From contig JAURNJ010000017.1 of assembly GCA_030830245.1 (NCBI GenBank), positions 1 to 6,540 on the forward strand: DNA of 6,540 nucleotides. Reading direction: 5' to 3'. This document shows, one piece after another, positions 1-5,415 of the stretch (positions are counted from its first letter, which is position 1; each line of letters opens with the position of its first letter). A program made the position numbers and the translations under genes. Below the pieces are notes generated by a model. The model was not told where the DNA came from. It saw nothing but the letters and a program-made list of their open reading frames with translations, and ran no database searches. This DNA is from Novosphingobium sp. GTDB taxonomy: Bacteria > Pseudomonadota > Alphaproteobacteria > Sphingomonadales > Sphingomonadaceae.

Positions 1-2
1 CG

Positions 3-1562
3 ATGACGCCGGAGGAATTCGAGGAAGCGCTCGGGCTTGAACCCAAATTCGACATGCCCGCAGGATCGCGGCGATCGACCGAGATGGTGGGCCTCATCGA
101 TGAGTCCGAAGGCGGACTGGGCCGTGACGCCATGGCCGGTGTGCGCCCCTCGCTGGTGCGCAAGGTGCTGGCGGGCAATCGCGGCCGCATGGTGTCGCGC
201 TGGGGCCATATCCTCCTGCGCCGTGCTTTGGTCTCCCGTCTCGACGCGCCCGAGGGAATGAATGCCGCCGATTTCGCTGGCCTGCGCGCCGCCGTGCTGG
301 TGCGCATGGGCGAGATGGAAACCGCGCGCGCTCTGGTTCAGGACGTTGACGTTGACAATTACACCGCCATTCTCACCAATGCGGCTTTCGCTGCCTATGT
401 CGGCACCGGGGATTTTACCGGCCTGTGCCCCGTCGTCATCAAACGCGGGGCGACCCGCGAAGATCCGCAATGGGAAGCGGCCAACGACATATGCAGCGGC
501 GCACGCGGCGATGGCCGTGCTGCCTTGCAGAGCCTCGACCGCGCCTTGCGCAACGACGACATGGCCAGGATCGATCTCTTGTTGGCCCAGCGGTATGCCG
601 GAGCGGTCGGAGCATCGCGTCGGGCCGTCACGATTGAGTGGGACGAGGTCAAGGCGATAACGCCCTGGCGCTTTGGCCTTGCGGTTGCTCTTGGCTTGCG
701 CCCCCCCGCGAACCTTATCGATTACACCAACCGGCAGCTTTCCGGCGCGGCGGTGGTAGCGCCGGCCCTCGGGCTTGCGGATCGGGCTCTCGCGGCAGAC
801 CATGCCGCGGGCCTTGGCATCCTCTCGAGTTCGGCCATGGTTGATCTCTATGGGCAGATTTATGCCTCGAACGACATCGATGGCGACCTGGCTCAGCGGG
901 CGGAGGAATTGCGCCGCGCCTATGTGCTGCGCGATCCGGCCGCGCGCAGTGTCGCAATACAGACCATCTGGAACAGCGCCTCGGACGAGCCGAGGCGGCA
1001 TTCGCGCCAGGTTCTCACCGCCTATGCTGCCGCGCGCCTTCCCGTCGATGATACGCTTGTCGACCAGTCGGGGGACCTGATCGCCTCGATGCTGACAGCG
1101 GGCCTAGACCGCAATGCAGCGCGATGGGCAAAGACCATCGACGAAGGCGGACAGGCATGGGCCTTGCTCGCGGTTGGCGCACCGCGCGGCACCGTGGAAA
1201 TCGATAGCGGGATAGTCGATACCTATCTCGACGATGACGAAAGCACCGAATCCCGCAAATCCGCGTTTCTTGTTGCGGGGCTGGCCGGACTTGGCAGGAT
1301 CGATGCGGGCACCAAAACCGAGTTCGAGAGCCGACTCGAACTCGATCTCGATCGCCGCTCGCGCTGGTCGTCCTATCTCGACCTTGCAGCGAAGCAGGAT
1401 CGCCCGGCGCTCGTCGCGATGCTCGCTGGCCTTGGCATGCAGGGGTCAGGTTGGGACAGGATGACGCCGCGCCATCTCTATCACATCGTCTCCGCGCTGC
1501 GTCGGGTGGGGCTTGAGGCAGAGGCGCGGATGATCGCGGCAGAGGCCGTGGCCAGAGCCTGA
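3..1562 (+). CDS. Conserved hypothetical helical protein, probably 5'-partial
   Basis: I do not recognise a named family. The frame is open from the left edge, and the ATG at position 3 is only the first Met in view with no room to see a ribosome binding site, so the true start is probably upstream. The 519 visible residues are mostly Ala/Leu/Arg/Asp-rich amphipathic helices without a clear membrane span, like a helical-repeat (TPR- or SEL1-like) array, but I cannot assign repeat units. There are only two cysteines, C142 (in GLCPVV) and C164 (in NDICSG), 22 residues apart, consistent with one disulfide in a periplasmic or exported protein whose signal peptide would lie off the window. It ends in TGA 4 bp before xerD, so the two are very likely co-transcribed and perhaps translationally coupled. 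That the frame is real is supported by codon bias and length; function is unknown. Confidence 0.8.
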   Translation: MTPEEFEEALGLEPKFDMPAGSRRSTEMVGLIDESEGGLGRDAMAGVRPSLVRKVLAGNRGRMVSRWGHILLRRALVSRLDAPEGMNAADFAGLRAAVLVRMGEMETARALVQDVDVDNYTAILTNAAFAAYVGTGDFTGLCPVVIKRGATREDPQWEAANDICSGARGDGRAALQSLDRALRNDDMARIDLLLAQRYAGAVGASRRAVTIEWDEVKAITPWRFGLAVALGLRPPANLIDYTNRQLSGAAVVAPALGLADRALAADHAAGLGILSSSAMVDLYGQIYASNDIDGDLAQRAEELRRAYVLRDPAARSVAIQTIWNSASDEPRRHSRQVLTAYAAARLPVDDTLVDQSGDLIASMLTAGLDRNAARWAKTIDEGGQAWALLAVGAPRGTVEIDSGIVDTYLDDDESTESRKSAFLVAGLAGLGRIDAGTKTEFESRLELDLDRRSRWSSYLDLAAKQDRPALVAMLAGLGMQGSGWDRMTPRHLYHIVSALRRVGLEAEARMIAAEAVARA

Positions 1563-1566
1563 CGCC

Positions 1567-2481
1567 ATGACACCTGCTTCGGGCGATCTTAACGAACCGG
1601 GGCAGGGCGACCGCGCAATCGGGCGTTTTCTCGAAATGATGGCAGCTGAACGCGGCGCTGCTGGCAATACGCTGGCGGCCTATGCACGAGATCTTGCTGC
1701 AGCGAGGGAGGTCGTTGGCGATCTGGTCGATGCCGACCGGAACGCGCTTGGCTCGCTGGCCAATGCCTGGGCGGACCTTGCGCCATCGAGCCTGGCGCGC
1801 CGCTGCTCGGCGTTGCGGCAATTCTTCGGCTTTTGCCTCGACGAGGGCCTGCGCGCAGACGATCCATCGCCGGTGCTGCCCAAGCCGCGCACGCGCAGAC
1901 CGCTTCCGCGGCTCCTGTCGTCGAGCGAGATTGAAGCGATGTTCGCCCTGGCCGAACAGCGCGCCAGCAGCGACCGGCGCGAGGCCGTGCGGCTGCTGTC
2001 TCTCCTCGAGTTGCTCTACGGCTCCGGCCTGCGGGCAACAGAGCTTGTCAGCCTGCCGCTTTCGGCTGTGCCTCGCGATGCACCCTTGCTGACCGTGACC
2101 GGCAAGGGCGGCCAACAGCGCATGGTTCCAGTAAGCGGTCGCGCACGCCAGGCGCTCTCCAGATGGTTGACGGTGAGGGGGGAGGGCGGCGGAAAGTTTT
2201 TGTTCCCTTCTCGCGGGGCGACAGGACACCTGACCCGGGTCAGGCTGTTCCAGCTGCTGCGCGGACTTGCTGCCGATGCCGGTATCGCGCCGGAGAAAGT
2301 CTCGCCGCACATTTTGCGTCACGCTTTTGCCACGCATCTGTTAGAGGGCGGGGCGGACCTGCGCATCCTGCAGACGCTGCTTGGCCATGCCGATATTGCC
2401 ACCACGCAAATCTACACGCATGTTGAGAGCGCAAGGCTCGTCGCCTTGGTTAACGAGCGCCACCCGCTGGGTCGCGGATGA
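1567..2481 (+). CDS. xerD: Tyrosine recombinase, XerD type
   Basis: A 304-residue site-specific recombinase, the usual length for XerC/XerD. In the family, XerD acts with XerC at dif near the terminus, with FtsK, to resolve chromosome dimers. Visible here: an N-terminal SAM-like DNA-binding domain (about residues 15-100, with NTLAAYARDL) and a C-terminal catalytic domain (about 115-300). All six catalytic positions can be read: R156 in GSGLRATEL, K180 in TGKGGQQRMVP, H248 and R251 in SPHILRHAFATHLL, H274 in LLGHADIATTQ, and nucleophile Y283 in TTQIYTHV. The TTQIYTHV ending followed by a terminal R..HP motif fits XerD better than XerC. The ATG at 1567 lies 4 bp behind the preceding stop; the N-terminus has no better start. 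It sits between a hypothetical gene and an M48 protease, not beside phage genes, so a housekeeping role is more likely than an integrase. Confidence 0.93.
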   Translation: MTPASGDLNEPGQGDRAIGRFLEMMAAERGAAGNTLAAYARDLAAAREVVGDLVDADRNALGSLANAWADLAPSSLARRCSALRQFFGFCLDEGLRADDPSPVLPKPRTRRPLPRLLSSSEIEAMFALAEQRASSDRREAVRLLSLLELLYGSGLRATELVSLPLSAVPRDAPLLTVTGKGGQQRMVPVSGRARQALSRWLTVRGEGGGKFLFPSRGATGHLTRVRLFQLLRGLAADAGIAPEKVSPHILRHAFATHLLEGGADLRILQTLLGHADIATTQIYTHVESARLVALVNERHPLGRG

Positions 2482-2490
2482 ACGGGTCAG

Positions 2491-2496
2491 AGGAGA
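2491..2496 (+). promoter_or_regulatory. Shine-Dalgarno AGGAGA setting the protease start
   Basis: AGGAG sits 8 nt before the ATG at 2504. The same frame stays open back to an ATG at 2381 inside xerD, but only the 2504 start has this site and yields a protein beginning with a signal peptide, so the longer version is rejected. Confidence 0.75.
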
Positions 2497-2503
2497 TCTG
2501 AGA

Positions 2504-4006
2504 ATGATGAAGAAGCGCAGGTTCCCGGCAAAAATCGGCCTTCTCGTCGCTAGCGCCGCCCTGTCCCTCGCTGTGCTGGCCAGCCCGTCCGAGCCGGAGG
2601 CAAAGGAAAAGAAAGCCGCTCTTCCCGCGACTGTCGCCGGGATCAGCGCCTCTGACAAACAGCAGGGAGCGAAGGCGCACCCGGAACTTCTCGCCGAGTT
2701 CGGCGGGGCGGTTTCCGGGCCGCAAGCCGCCTATGTCGAGCAGGTCGGCAAGGCGATCGCGGTCCATTCCGGACTGTCCAACGCGAAGGATGATTTCACC
2801 GTCACTTTGCTCAATTCCCCGGTCAACAACGCCTTCGCAATCCCCGGTGGTTACATCTACGTGACTCGCCAGCTCACTGCCTTGATGAACAACGAAGCCG
2901 AGCTGGCTGCCGTACTCGGCCACGAGGTTGGGCACGTCGCCGCGCGCCATTCGAACAAGCGGCAGAAGGCGGCGACGCGCAATTCGGTGATCGGCGTGCT
3001 TGGCGCGGTGCTGTCAGGCGTATTGCTTGGAGACAGTTCGCTTGGGCGGCTCGGCCAGCAGGTTTTCTCGCAGGGCTCGCAGATGCTTACCCTCCAATAT
3101 TCGCGGGGGCAGGAAATCGAATCGGACAATCTCGGCATCTCCTACCTGGCGAAAGCCAAGTACGATCCGCGGGCCATGGCCAGCGTTCTGGAGAGCCTAG
3201 CGCGCCAGAATGCGCTGGAAGCACAGCTGCGCGGCACCGCCAATCAGGTGCCCGAATGGGCTTCGACTCACCCCGATCCTGCATCACGTGTGCGCGATGC
3301 CCGAGCGCGGGCAGGCTCATACGCCACCGGCACGATAAATCGCGAAACGTTCCTGAGCAGGATCGGCGGCATGACCTATGGCGACGATCCGAAGCAGGGG
3401 ATCATCGATGGACGCAATTTCGTCCATCCCGATCTACGTCTGGCATTCCAGGCCCCGGACGGATTCTACATGGTCAATGGCACGCGTGCGGTCTCGATCA
3501 ATGGCCAGTCCGGCAAGGCGCAGTTCTCCGGCGGGTCATACAGTGGCGATCTCGACGCCTATGTCCGTTCGGTGTTCACAGCGGTCGGCGGCCAGCAGCA
3601 ACAGATTGCGCCGCAGAGCATCAGCCGTCTGACGATCAATGGTCTTCCCGCGGCATATGGACTGGGACGGGTCAACAGCAGCAACCAGCAGGTGGATATC
3701 CTGGTGTTCGCCTACGAGTTTGCGAACGATCGGGCCTATCACTTCGTCACGCTGGCCCCGGCCGGGCAATCGAGCATGTTTTCGCCCATGCTCAATTCGA
3801 TGCGACGGGTCTCGTCGACCGAAGCAGCGCAGGTCAAGCCGCGCAAGCTGGCGGTGGTGACGGTGGCCAAGGGAGACACGGTGCAGTCGCTGGCTTCACG
3901 CATGGCCTACAGCGACGCGCCCGTCGAACGATTCCTAGTGCTGAACGGGCTGTCCTCCAACGCCGTTCTGAGGGCGGGAGACAAAGTCAAGATCGTCACC
4001 TACTGA
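2504..4006 (+). CDS. Secreted M48-family zinc metalloprotease with LysM-like C-terminus
   Basis: A 500-residue protein. Residues 3-26 (Lys/Arg-rich start, then IGLLVASAALSLAVLA) form a Sec signal peptide, with likely cleavage near A26 and no lipobox Cys, so a soluble periplasmic enzyme is expected. The M48 peptidase domain covers about 75-270: zinc motif H140-E-V-G-H144 in VLGHEVGHVAARH, and the ExxxD motif E204-I-E-S-D208 carrying the third zinc ligand. The NAFAIPGGYIYVTRQL segment before it is typical of the BepA/YfgC/LoiP branch, whose known members handle outer-membrane protein quality control. Residues 280-440 are an unassigned beta-rich middle region. Residues 450-498 (VAKGDTVQSLASRM ... 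LNGLSS ... GDKVKIV) read as a LysM-like domain, suggesting peptidoglycan anchoring. There is no TPR tail as in BepA. It lies 22 bp after xerD, probably in the same operon. The exact substrate cannot be told from sequence. Confidence 0.92.
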   Translation: MMKKRRFPAKIGLLVASAALSLAVLASPSEPEAKEKKAALPATVAGISASDKQQGAKAHPELLAEFGGAVSGPQAAYVEQVGKAIAVHSGLSNAKDDFTVTLLNSPVNNAFAIPGGYIYVTRQLTALMNNEAELAAVLGHEVGHVAARHSNKRQKAATRNSVIGVLGAVLSGVLLGDSSLGRLGQQVFSQGSQMLTLQYSRGQEIESDNLGISYLAKAKYDPRAMASVLESLARQNALEAQLRGTANQVPEWASTHPDPASRVRDARARAGSYATGTINRETFLSRIGGMTYGDDPKQGIIDGRNFVHPDLRLAFQAPDGFYMVNGTRAVSINGQSGKAQFSGGSYSGDLDAYVRSVFTAVGGQQQQIAPQSISRLTINGLPAAYGLGRVNSSNQQVDILVFAYEFANDRAYHFVTLAPAGQSSMFSPMLNSMRRVSSTEAAQVKPRKLAVVTVAKGDTVQSLASRMAYSDAPVERFLVLNGLSSNAVLRAGDKVKIVTY

Positions 4007-4033
4007 ATTGGTGCTAGTGCCGCGCGGATCGCT

Positions 4034-4067
4034 GAAATGAAAAGGGCGGCAGGTTTCCCCGCCGCCC
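4034..4067 (-). terminator. Rho-independent terminator for the pilin transcript
   Basis: A perfect 7-bp stem, GGGCGGC (4044-4050) with GCCGCCC (4061-4067), can be extended by two inner GC pairs around a TTTC loop. On the - strand it is followed by TTTTCATTTC, a U-rich tail, 28 bp past the Flp stop. It lies between the convergent protease and pilin genes. The + strand side has only a broken T run (TCATTTTG), so termination of the protease transcript here is possible but weaker. Confidence 0.75.
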
Positions 4068-4068
4068 C

Positions 4069-4086
4069 GATCATTTTGAGATGATC
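4069..4086. repeat. Short inverted repeat GATCAT-N6-ATGATC
   Basis: A perfect 6-bp inverted repeat with a 6-nt spacer (TTTGAG) lies between the terminator hairpin and the pilin stop codon. It may simply be a second small hairpin in the pilin 3' UTR that protects the mRNA end; chance is also plausible at this length. Confidence 0.4.
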
Positions 4087-4094
4087 ACCCGTTA

Positions 4095-4265
4095 TTACGA
4101 GGTGCTCGCCATCGTCGAAGACGTGGTCTCGAAGGTGGCCGACAGCTGGTCGCCGAGGCCCTGCATGGCGCTGATGGCGGCAACCGCGATCAGGGCAGCA
4201 ATGAGGCCGTATTCGATTGCAGTGGCGCCGTCTTCGTTGCGGAAGAGCTTCTTGATGAACTTCAT
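4095..4265 (-). CDS. Flp-family type IVb prepilin
   Basis: A 56-residue prepilin (MKFIKKLFRNEDGATAIEYG...), subunit of a Flp/Tad adhesion pilus. The short basic leader (K2-R9) ends at G13. The predicted prepilin peptidase (TadV/CpaA type) cut is G13/A14, giving mature ATAIEYGLIAALIAV with the conserved Glu at +5 (E18) and Tyr at +6 (Y19). The hydrophobic helix spans about 20-35, and the rest is a short Ser/Thr-rich tail. Length and motif match Caulobacter PilA-like Flp pilins closely. The start is fixed by AGGAG (4274-4278) 8 nt upstream; translation ends with tandem TAA TAA. A strong terminator follows. No tad/cpa assembly genes are in the window, so the pilus machinery must be encoded elsewhere. 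The gene is too short for a standard ORF cutoff. Confidence 0.93.
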   Translation of the reverse strand: MKFIKKLFRNEDGATAIEYGLIAALIAVAAISAMQGLGDQLSATFETTSSTMASTS

Positions 4266-4344
4266 GTGTAGTCTCCTGGTTTGCAGTCTTCAGTACCCGG
4301 TCCGGCGCACTTGCATTTGCAGCGGACTTCCCGATCAATAATTG

Positions 4345-4355
4345 GCAAGTCTTGC
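4345..4355. repeat. Palindrome GCAAG-T-CTTGC between the pilin genes
   Basis: A perfect 5-bp inverted repeat with a 1-nt centre in the 103-bp gap upstream of the first pilin. The gap is AT-richer than its surroundings (AATAATTGG, TAAATGTTTAAT), so it may hold a separate promoter for that pilin, with the palindrome as a possible regulator site. I could not pick convincing -35/-10 boxes. Confidence 0.3.
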
Positions 4356-4368
4356 TAAATGTTTAATC

Positions 4369-4548
4369 CTAGTTGCCGGTTGCCTCGGCAGTTTCCGACG
4401 AGACCCTTTCCCACAATGCCGTCGACTCTTCGGCTACGCCGCTGAGTGCAGACATCATGGCGATCAAGATCAGTGCCAGTATGAAGCCGTATTCGACGGC
4501 GGTTGCTCCCCGCCTGTCGTTGCCCAGCTTTTTTAGCAGTTGACACAT
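4369..4548 (-). CDS. Second Flp-family type IVb prepilin, divergent paralogue
   Basis: A 59-residue prepilin (MCQLLKKLGNDRRGATAVEYG...). The leader is basic and ends at G14; the predicted cut is G14/A15, giving ATAVEYGFILALILIAMM with Glu at +5 (E19) and Tyr at +6 (Y20). The hydrophobic core is about 21-36. The tail (ALSGVAEESTALWERVSSETAEATGN) is more acidic and polar than in the neighbouring pilin. It lies 103 bp upstream of that gene on the same strand, so the two may be co-transcribed or separately promoted. The ATG at 4548 has only a weak purine-rich site (GGGAA about 8-12 nt upstream), suggesting lower expression than its neighbour. The leader carries an unusual Cys at residue 2, removed on maturation. 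Family assignment is firm; whether it is a minor or alternative pilin is inference. Confidence 0.88.
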   Translation of the reverse strand: MCQLLKKLGNDRRGATAVEYGFILALILIAMMSALSGVAEESTALWERVSSETAEATGN

Positions 4549-4567
4549 GATCGAAGTTCCCGCTCTC

Positions 4568-4580
4568 TTGTCGAGGACAA
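4568..4580. repeat. Inverted repeat TTGTC-GAG-GACAA in divergent promoter region
   Basis: A perfect 5-bp inverted repeat with a 3-nt centre in the 83-bp gap between the second pilin (start 4548, - strand) and the mutT-like gene (start 4632, + strand). Its position just upstream of a pilin start makes it a candidate operator, but it matches no regulator site that I can name. Confidence 0.35.
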
Positions 4581-4619
4581 CTGCGATTTGCCCTCAGCGA
4601 CCCTAACAATTTCCTAATC

Positions 4620-4623
4620 GGAG
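4620..4623 (+). promoter_or_regulatory. Shine-Dalgarno GGAG deciding a GTG start
   Basis: GGAG lies 8 nt before GTG 4632. The next in-frame ATG (4653) has no such site, so the GTG is preferred. The ATG at 4624 is out of frame. Confidence 0.65.
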
Positions 4624-4631
4624 ATGTTAAC

Positions 4632-5069
4632 GTGCAAAATATCTCGACACCCATGCTGGTGGTCGCTGCCGCGCTGATCGCTGCGGACCGGTCTGTTTTA
4701 TTGCAGCGTCGGCCTTTAGGGACCGTGCATGGCGGCCTCTGGGAATTTCCCGGCGGGAAGGTAAGCGCCGGAGAATCGCCGGAAATCGCGCTTGTTCGCG
4801 AGCTCATGGAAGAACTCGAAATCGTCGTGGACCCTGGCGGACTCAAGCCTCTTGCTTTCGCCAGCGGCAAGACCGCCGGCGAAGAGGCATCACGCCCGCT
4901 TGTCATTCTTTTTTACACCTGCACGAAGTGGGTGGATGAGCCAAGATGTGTCGAGGGCGCTGAGTTGGGCTGGTTTGGTCCAGGGAGTATCGCTTCGCTT
5001 GCCATGCCCCCGTTAGATTATCCGCTGGCGGCGCGGTTGCGAGAGGCTGTTGAGAGGGACGGCTTCTAG
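4632..5069 (+). CDS. mutT: MutT-type Nudix hydrolase, likely 8-oxo-dGTP diphosphatase
   Basis: A 145-residue Nudix protein, close to the usual MutT length of about 130. MutT hydrolyses 8-oxo-dGTP to the monophosphate and pyrophosphate, keeping oxidised guanine out of DNA. The Nudix box starts at G42: G42-x5-E48-x7-R56-E57-L-M-E60-E61-L-E63-I64, with metal-binding glutamates E57, E60 and E61 all present. The usual Gly near the end of the box is Glu here (E63), a tolerated change. The preceding GLWEFPGGK (35-43) is the signature of the MutT / (d)GTP-pyrophosphohydrolase branch. The C-terminus has the typical ELGWFGP and PPLDYPLAARL segments. It is transcribed away from the pilins, with the tRNA-Arg gene 45 bp downstream on the same strand. 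The exact nucleotide specificity is inferred from family. Confidence 0.9.
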   Translation: MQNISTPMLVVAAALIAADRSVLLQRRPLGTVHGGLWEFPGGKVSAGESPEIALVRELMEELEIVVDPGGLKPLAFASGKTAGEEASRPLVILFYTCTKWVDEPRCVEGAELGWFGPGSIASLAMPPLDYPLAARLREAVERDGF

Positions 5070-5073
5070 GCGC

Positions 5074-5101
5074 TTGCCAAAAGCCGCTGCCCTATCTATG
5101 T
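5074..5101 (+). promoter_or_regulatory. Possible tRNA-Arg promoter
   Basis: TTGCCA (5074-5079) resembles a -35 box, and CTATGT (5096-5101) lies at 16-bp spacing as a poor -10. It would start transcription a few bases before the mature tRNA end. The match is modest and could be chance; read-through from mutT is the alternative. Confidence 0.3.
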
Positions 5102-5114
5102 GCCGGTTTCCCGC

Positions 5115-5191
5115 GCGCCCGTAGCTCAGCTGGATAGAGCATCAGACTACGAATCTGAGGGTCGGACGTTCGAATCGTTCCGGGCGCGCCA
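5115..5191 (+). tRNA. tRNA-Arg(ACG), CCA encoded
   Basis: All four arms fold. Acceptor GCGCCCG (5115-5121) pairs with CGGGCGC (5181-5187). The D arm is GCTC...GAGC. The anticodon stem is TCAGA/TCTGA, with loop CTACGAA carrying anticodon ACG (5149-5151). The T arm is GGACG/CGTTC (one G-U pair) with loop TTCGAAT. The discriminator is G5188, and CCA is encoded at 5189-5191. A34 would be deaminated to inosine by TadA to read CGU, CGC and CGA. The 3' part of this gene is repeated 108 bp downstream. Confidence 0.97.
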
Positions 5192-5193
5192 AT

Positions 5194-5230
5194 AAAAGGC
5201 CATCCTCGAAAGGGGGTGGCCTTTTGTTTT
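5194..5230 (+). terminator. Rho-independent terminator of tRNA-Arg
   Basis: A 9-bp perfect stem, AAAAGGCCA (5194-5202) with TGGCCTTTT (5217-5225), can be lengthened by C-G and G-U pairs inward, and TTTTGTTTT (5222-5230) serves as the U tract. It begins 2 nt after the CCA. The flanking A and T runs make it symmetric, so it could also stop transcription from the right. Confidence 0.88.
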
Positions 5231-5231
5231 A

Positions 5232-5253
5232 TGGTGCCCAGGCAGGATTTGAA
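5232..5253 (-). other. tRNA 3'-end fragment, Leu-like, on - strand
   Basis: Read on the - strand this is T-loop TTCAAAT, a 4-base T-stem strand CCTG, acceptor strand CCTGGGC, discriminator A and CCA. A GCCCAGG/CCTGGGC acceptor with A-CCA is common in bacterial tRNA-Leu. The other half is absent: upstream bases (CAAAA) do not pair as a T stem and no D or anticodon arm is found. So this is a remnant only, perhaps from a recombination or integration event. Chance similarity over 22 bases is possible but the motif order is exact apart from the short T stem. Confidence 0.45.
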
Positions 5254-5301
5254 TTTTGGAGTCGGAGCGCAGCGAAGGCCATTCGTTCCGGGCGCGCCGG
5301 T

Positions 5302-5321
5302 GGGGACTTTCAAACCTCCCC
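5302..5321. repeat. Small hairpin GGGGA...TCCCC
   Basis: A 5-bp stem (5302-5306 with 5317-5321) with loop CTTTCAAACC lies just after the 16-bp repeat. The loop contains TTTCAAAC, vaguely T-loop-like. There is no T tract, so it is not a terminator. The rest of the interval up to the dioxygenase start at 5416 holds nothing else I can support. Confidence 0.3.
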
Positions 5322-5403
5322 GGAGTAATGCCGAGCAAATATATTGCGGCGACCTCGCTGCGGTGTAAGGCCATGCTGGCGACATCTGGCTGTTTTGCGG
5401 AAT

Positions 5404-5407
5404 GGAG
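5404..5407 (+). promoter_or_regulatory. Shine-Dalgarno GGAG for the dioxygenase
   Basis: GGAG is 8 nt before ATG 5416, which begins MYLCIPNLL, matching the N-terminus of the YbiX/PiuC family. The frame is open further upstream to 5344, but those 24 residues are not family-like and come from the repeat region. Confidence 0.65.
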
Positions 5408-5415
5408 TCTTTTGG

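Larger units (their letters stand above)
5175..5298 (+). repeat. 16-bp direct repeat of the tRNA-Arg 3' end (att-like)
   Basis: TCGTTCCGGGCGCGCC occurs at 5175-5190, inside the tRNA (last T-loop base, T-stem 3' strand, acceptor 3' strand, discriminator and CC), and again exactly at 5283-5298 in the same orientation, offset by 108 bp. The copy is not part of a second tRNA: the bases before it do not form a T arm. A direct copy of a tRNA 3' end is what tyrosine-integrase elements leave as attL/attR. The 92 bp between the copies hold the terminator and another tRNA-like fragment, with no gene, so any element is gone or the copy arose by local duplication. Confidence 0.6.

Noticed and set aside
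342..356. Tandem GACGTT units (GACGTTGACGTTGAC)
   Set aside because: They encode the DVDVD stretch of the first protein in frame; two and a half units are within chance for coding DNA.
1015..2337. A 440-codon open frame on the - strand
   Set aside because: It lies antisense across the first gene and xerD. It is Arg/Pro/Ala-rich, without motifs or a ribosome binding site, and is a GC-rich shadow; xerD in the opposite strand has all its catalytic residues.
1567..2481. Reading the recombinase as a mobile-element integrase acting on the tRNA-Arg att-like repeat
   Set aside because: The protein has XerD signatures and length, sits in a housekeeping-type operon, and is 2.7 kb from the tRNA with unrelated genes between; nothing links it to that site.
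3256..4017. A 253-codon + frame inside the protease gene
   Set aside because: It overlaps the M48 gene in another frame and has low-complexity Arg/Gln/Gly composition without motifs.
4355..4906. A 183-codon - strand frame over the second pilin and mutT
   Set aside because: It uses a different frame from the real pilin at 4369-4548 and is antisense to the Nudix box; no protein-like features.
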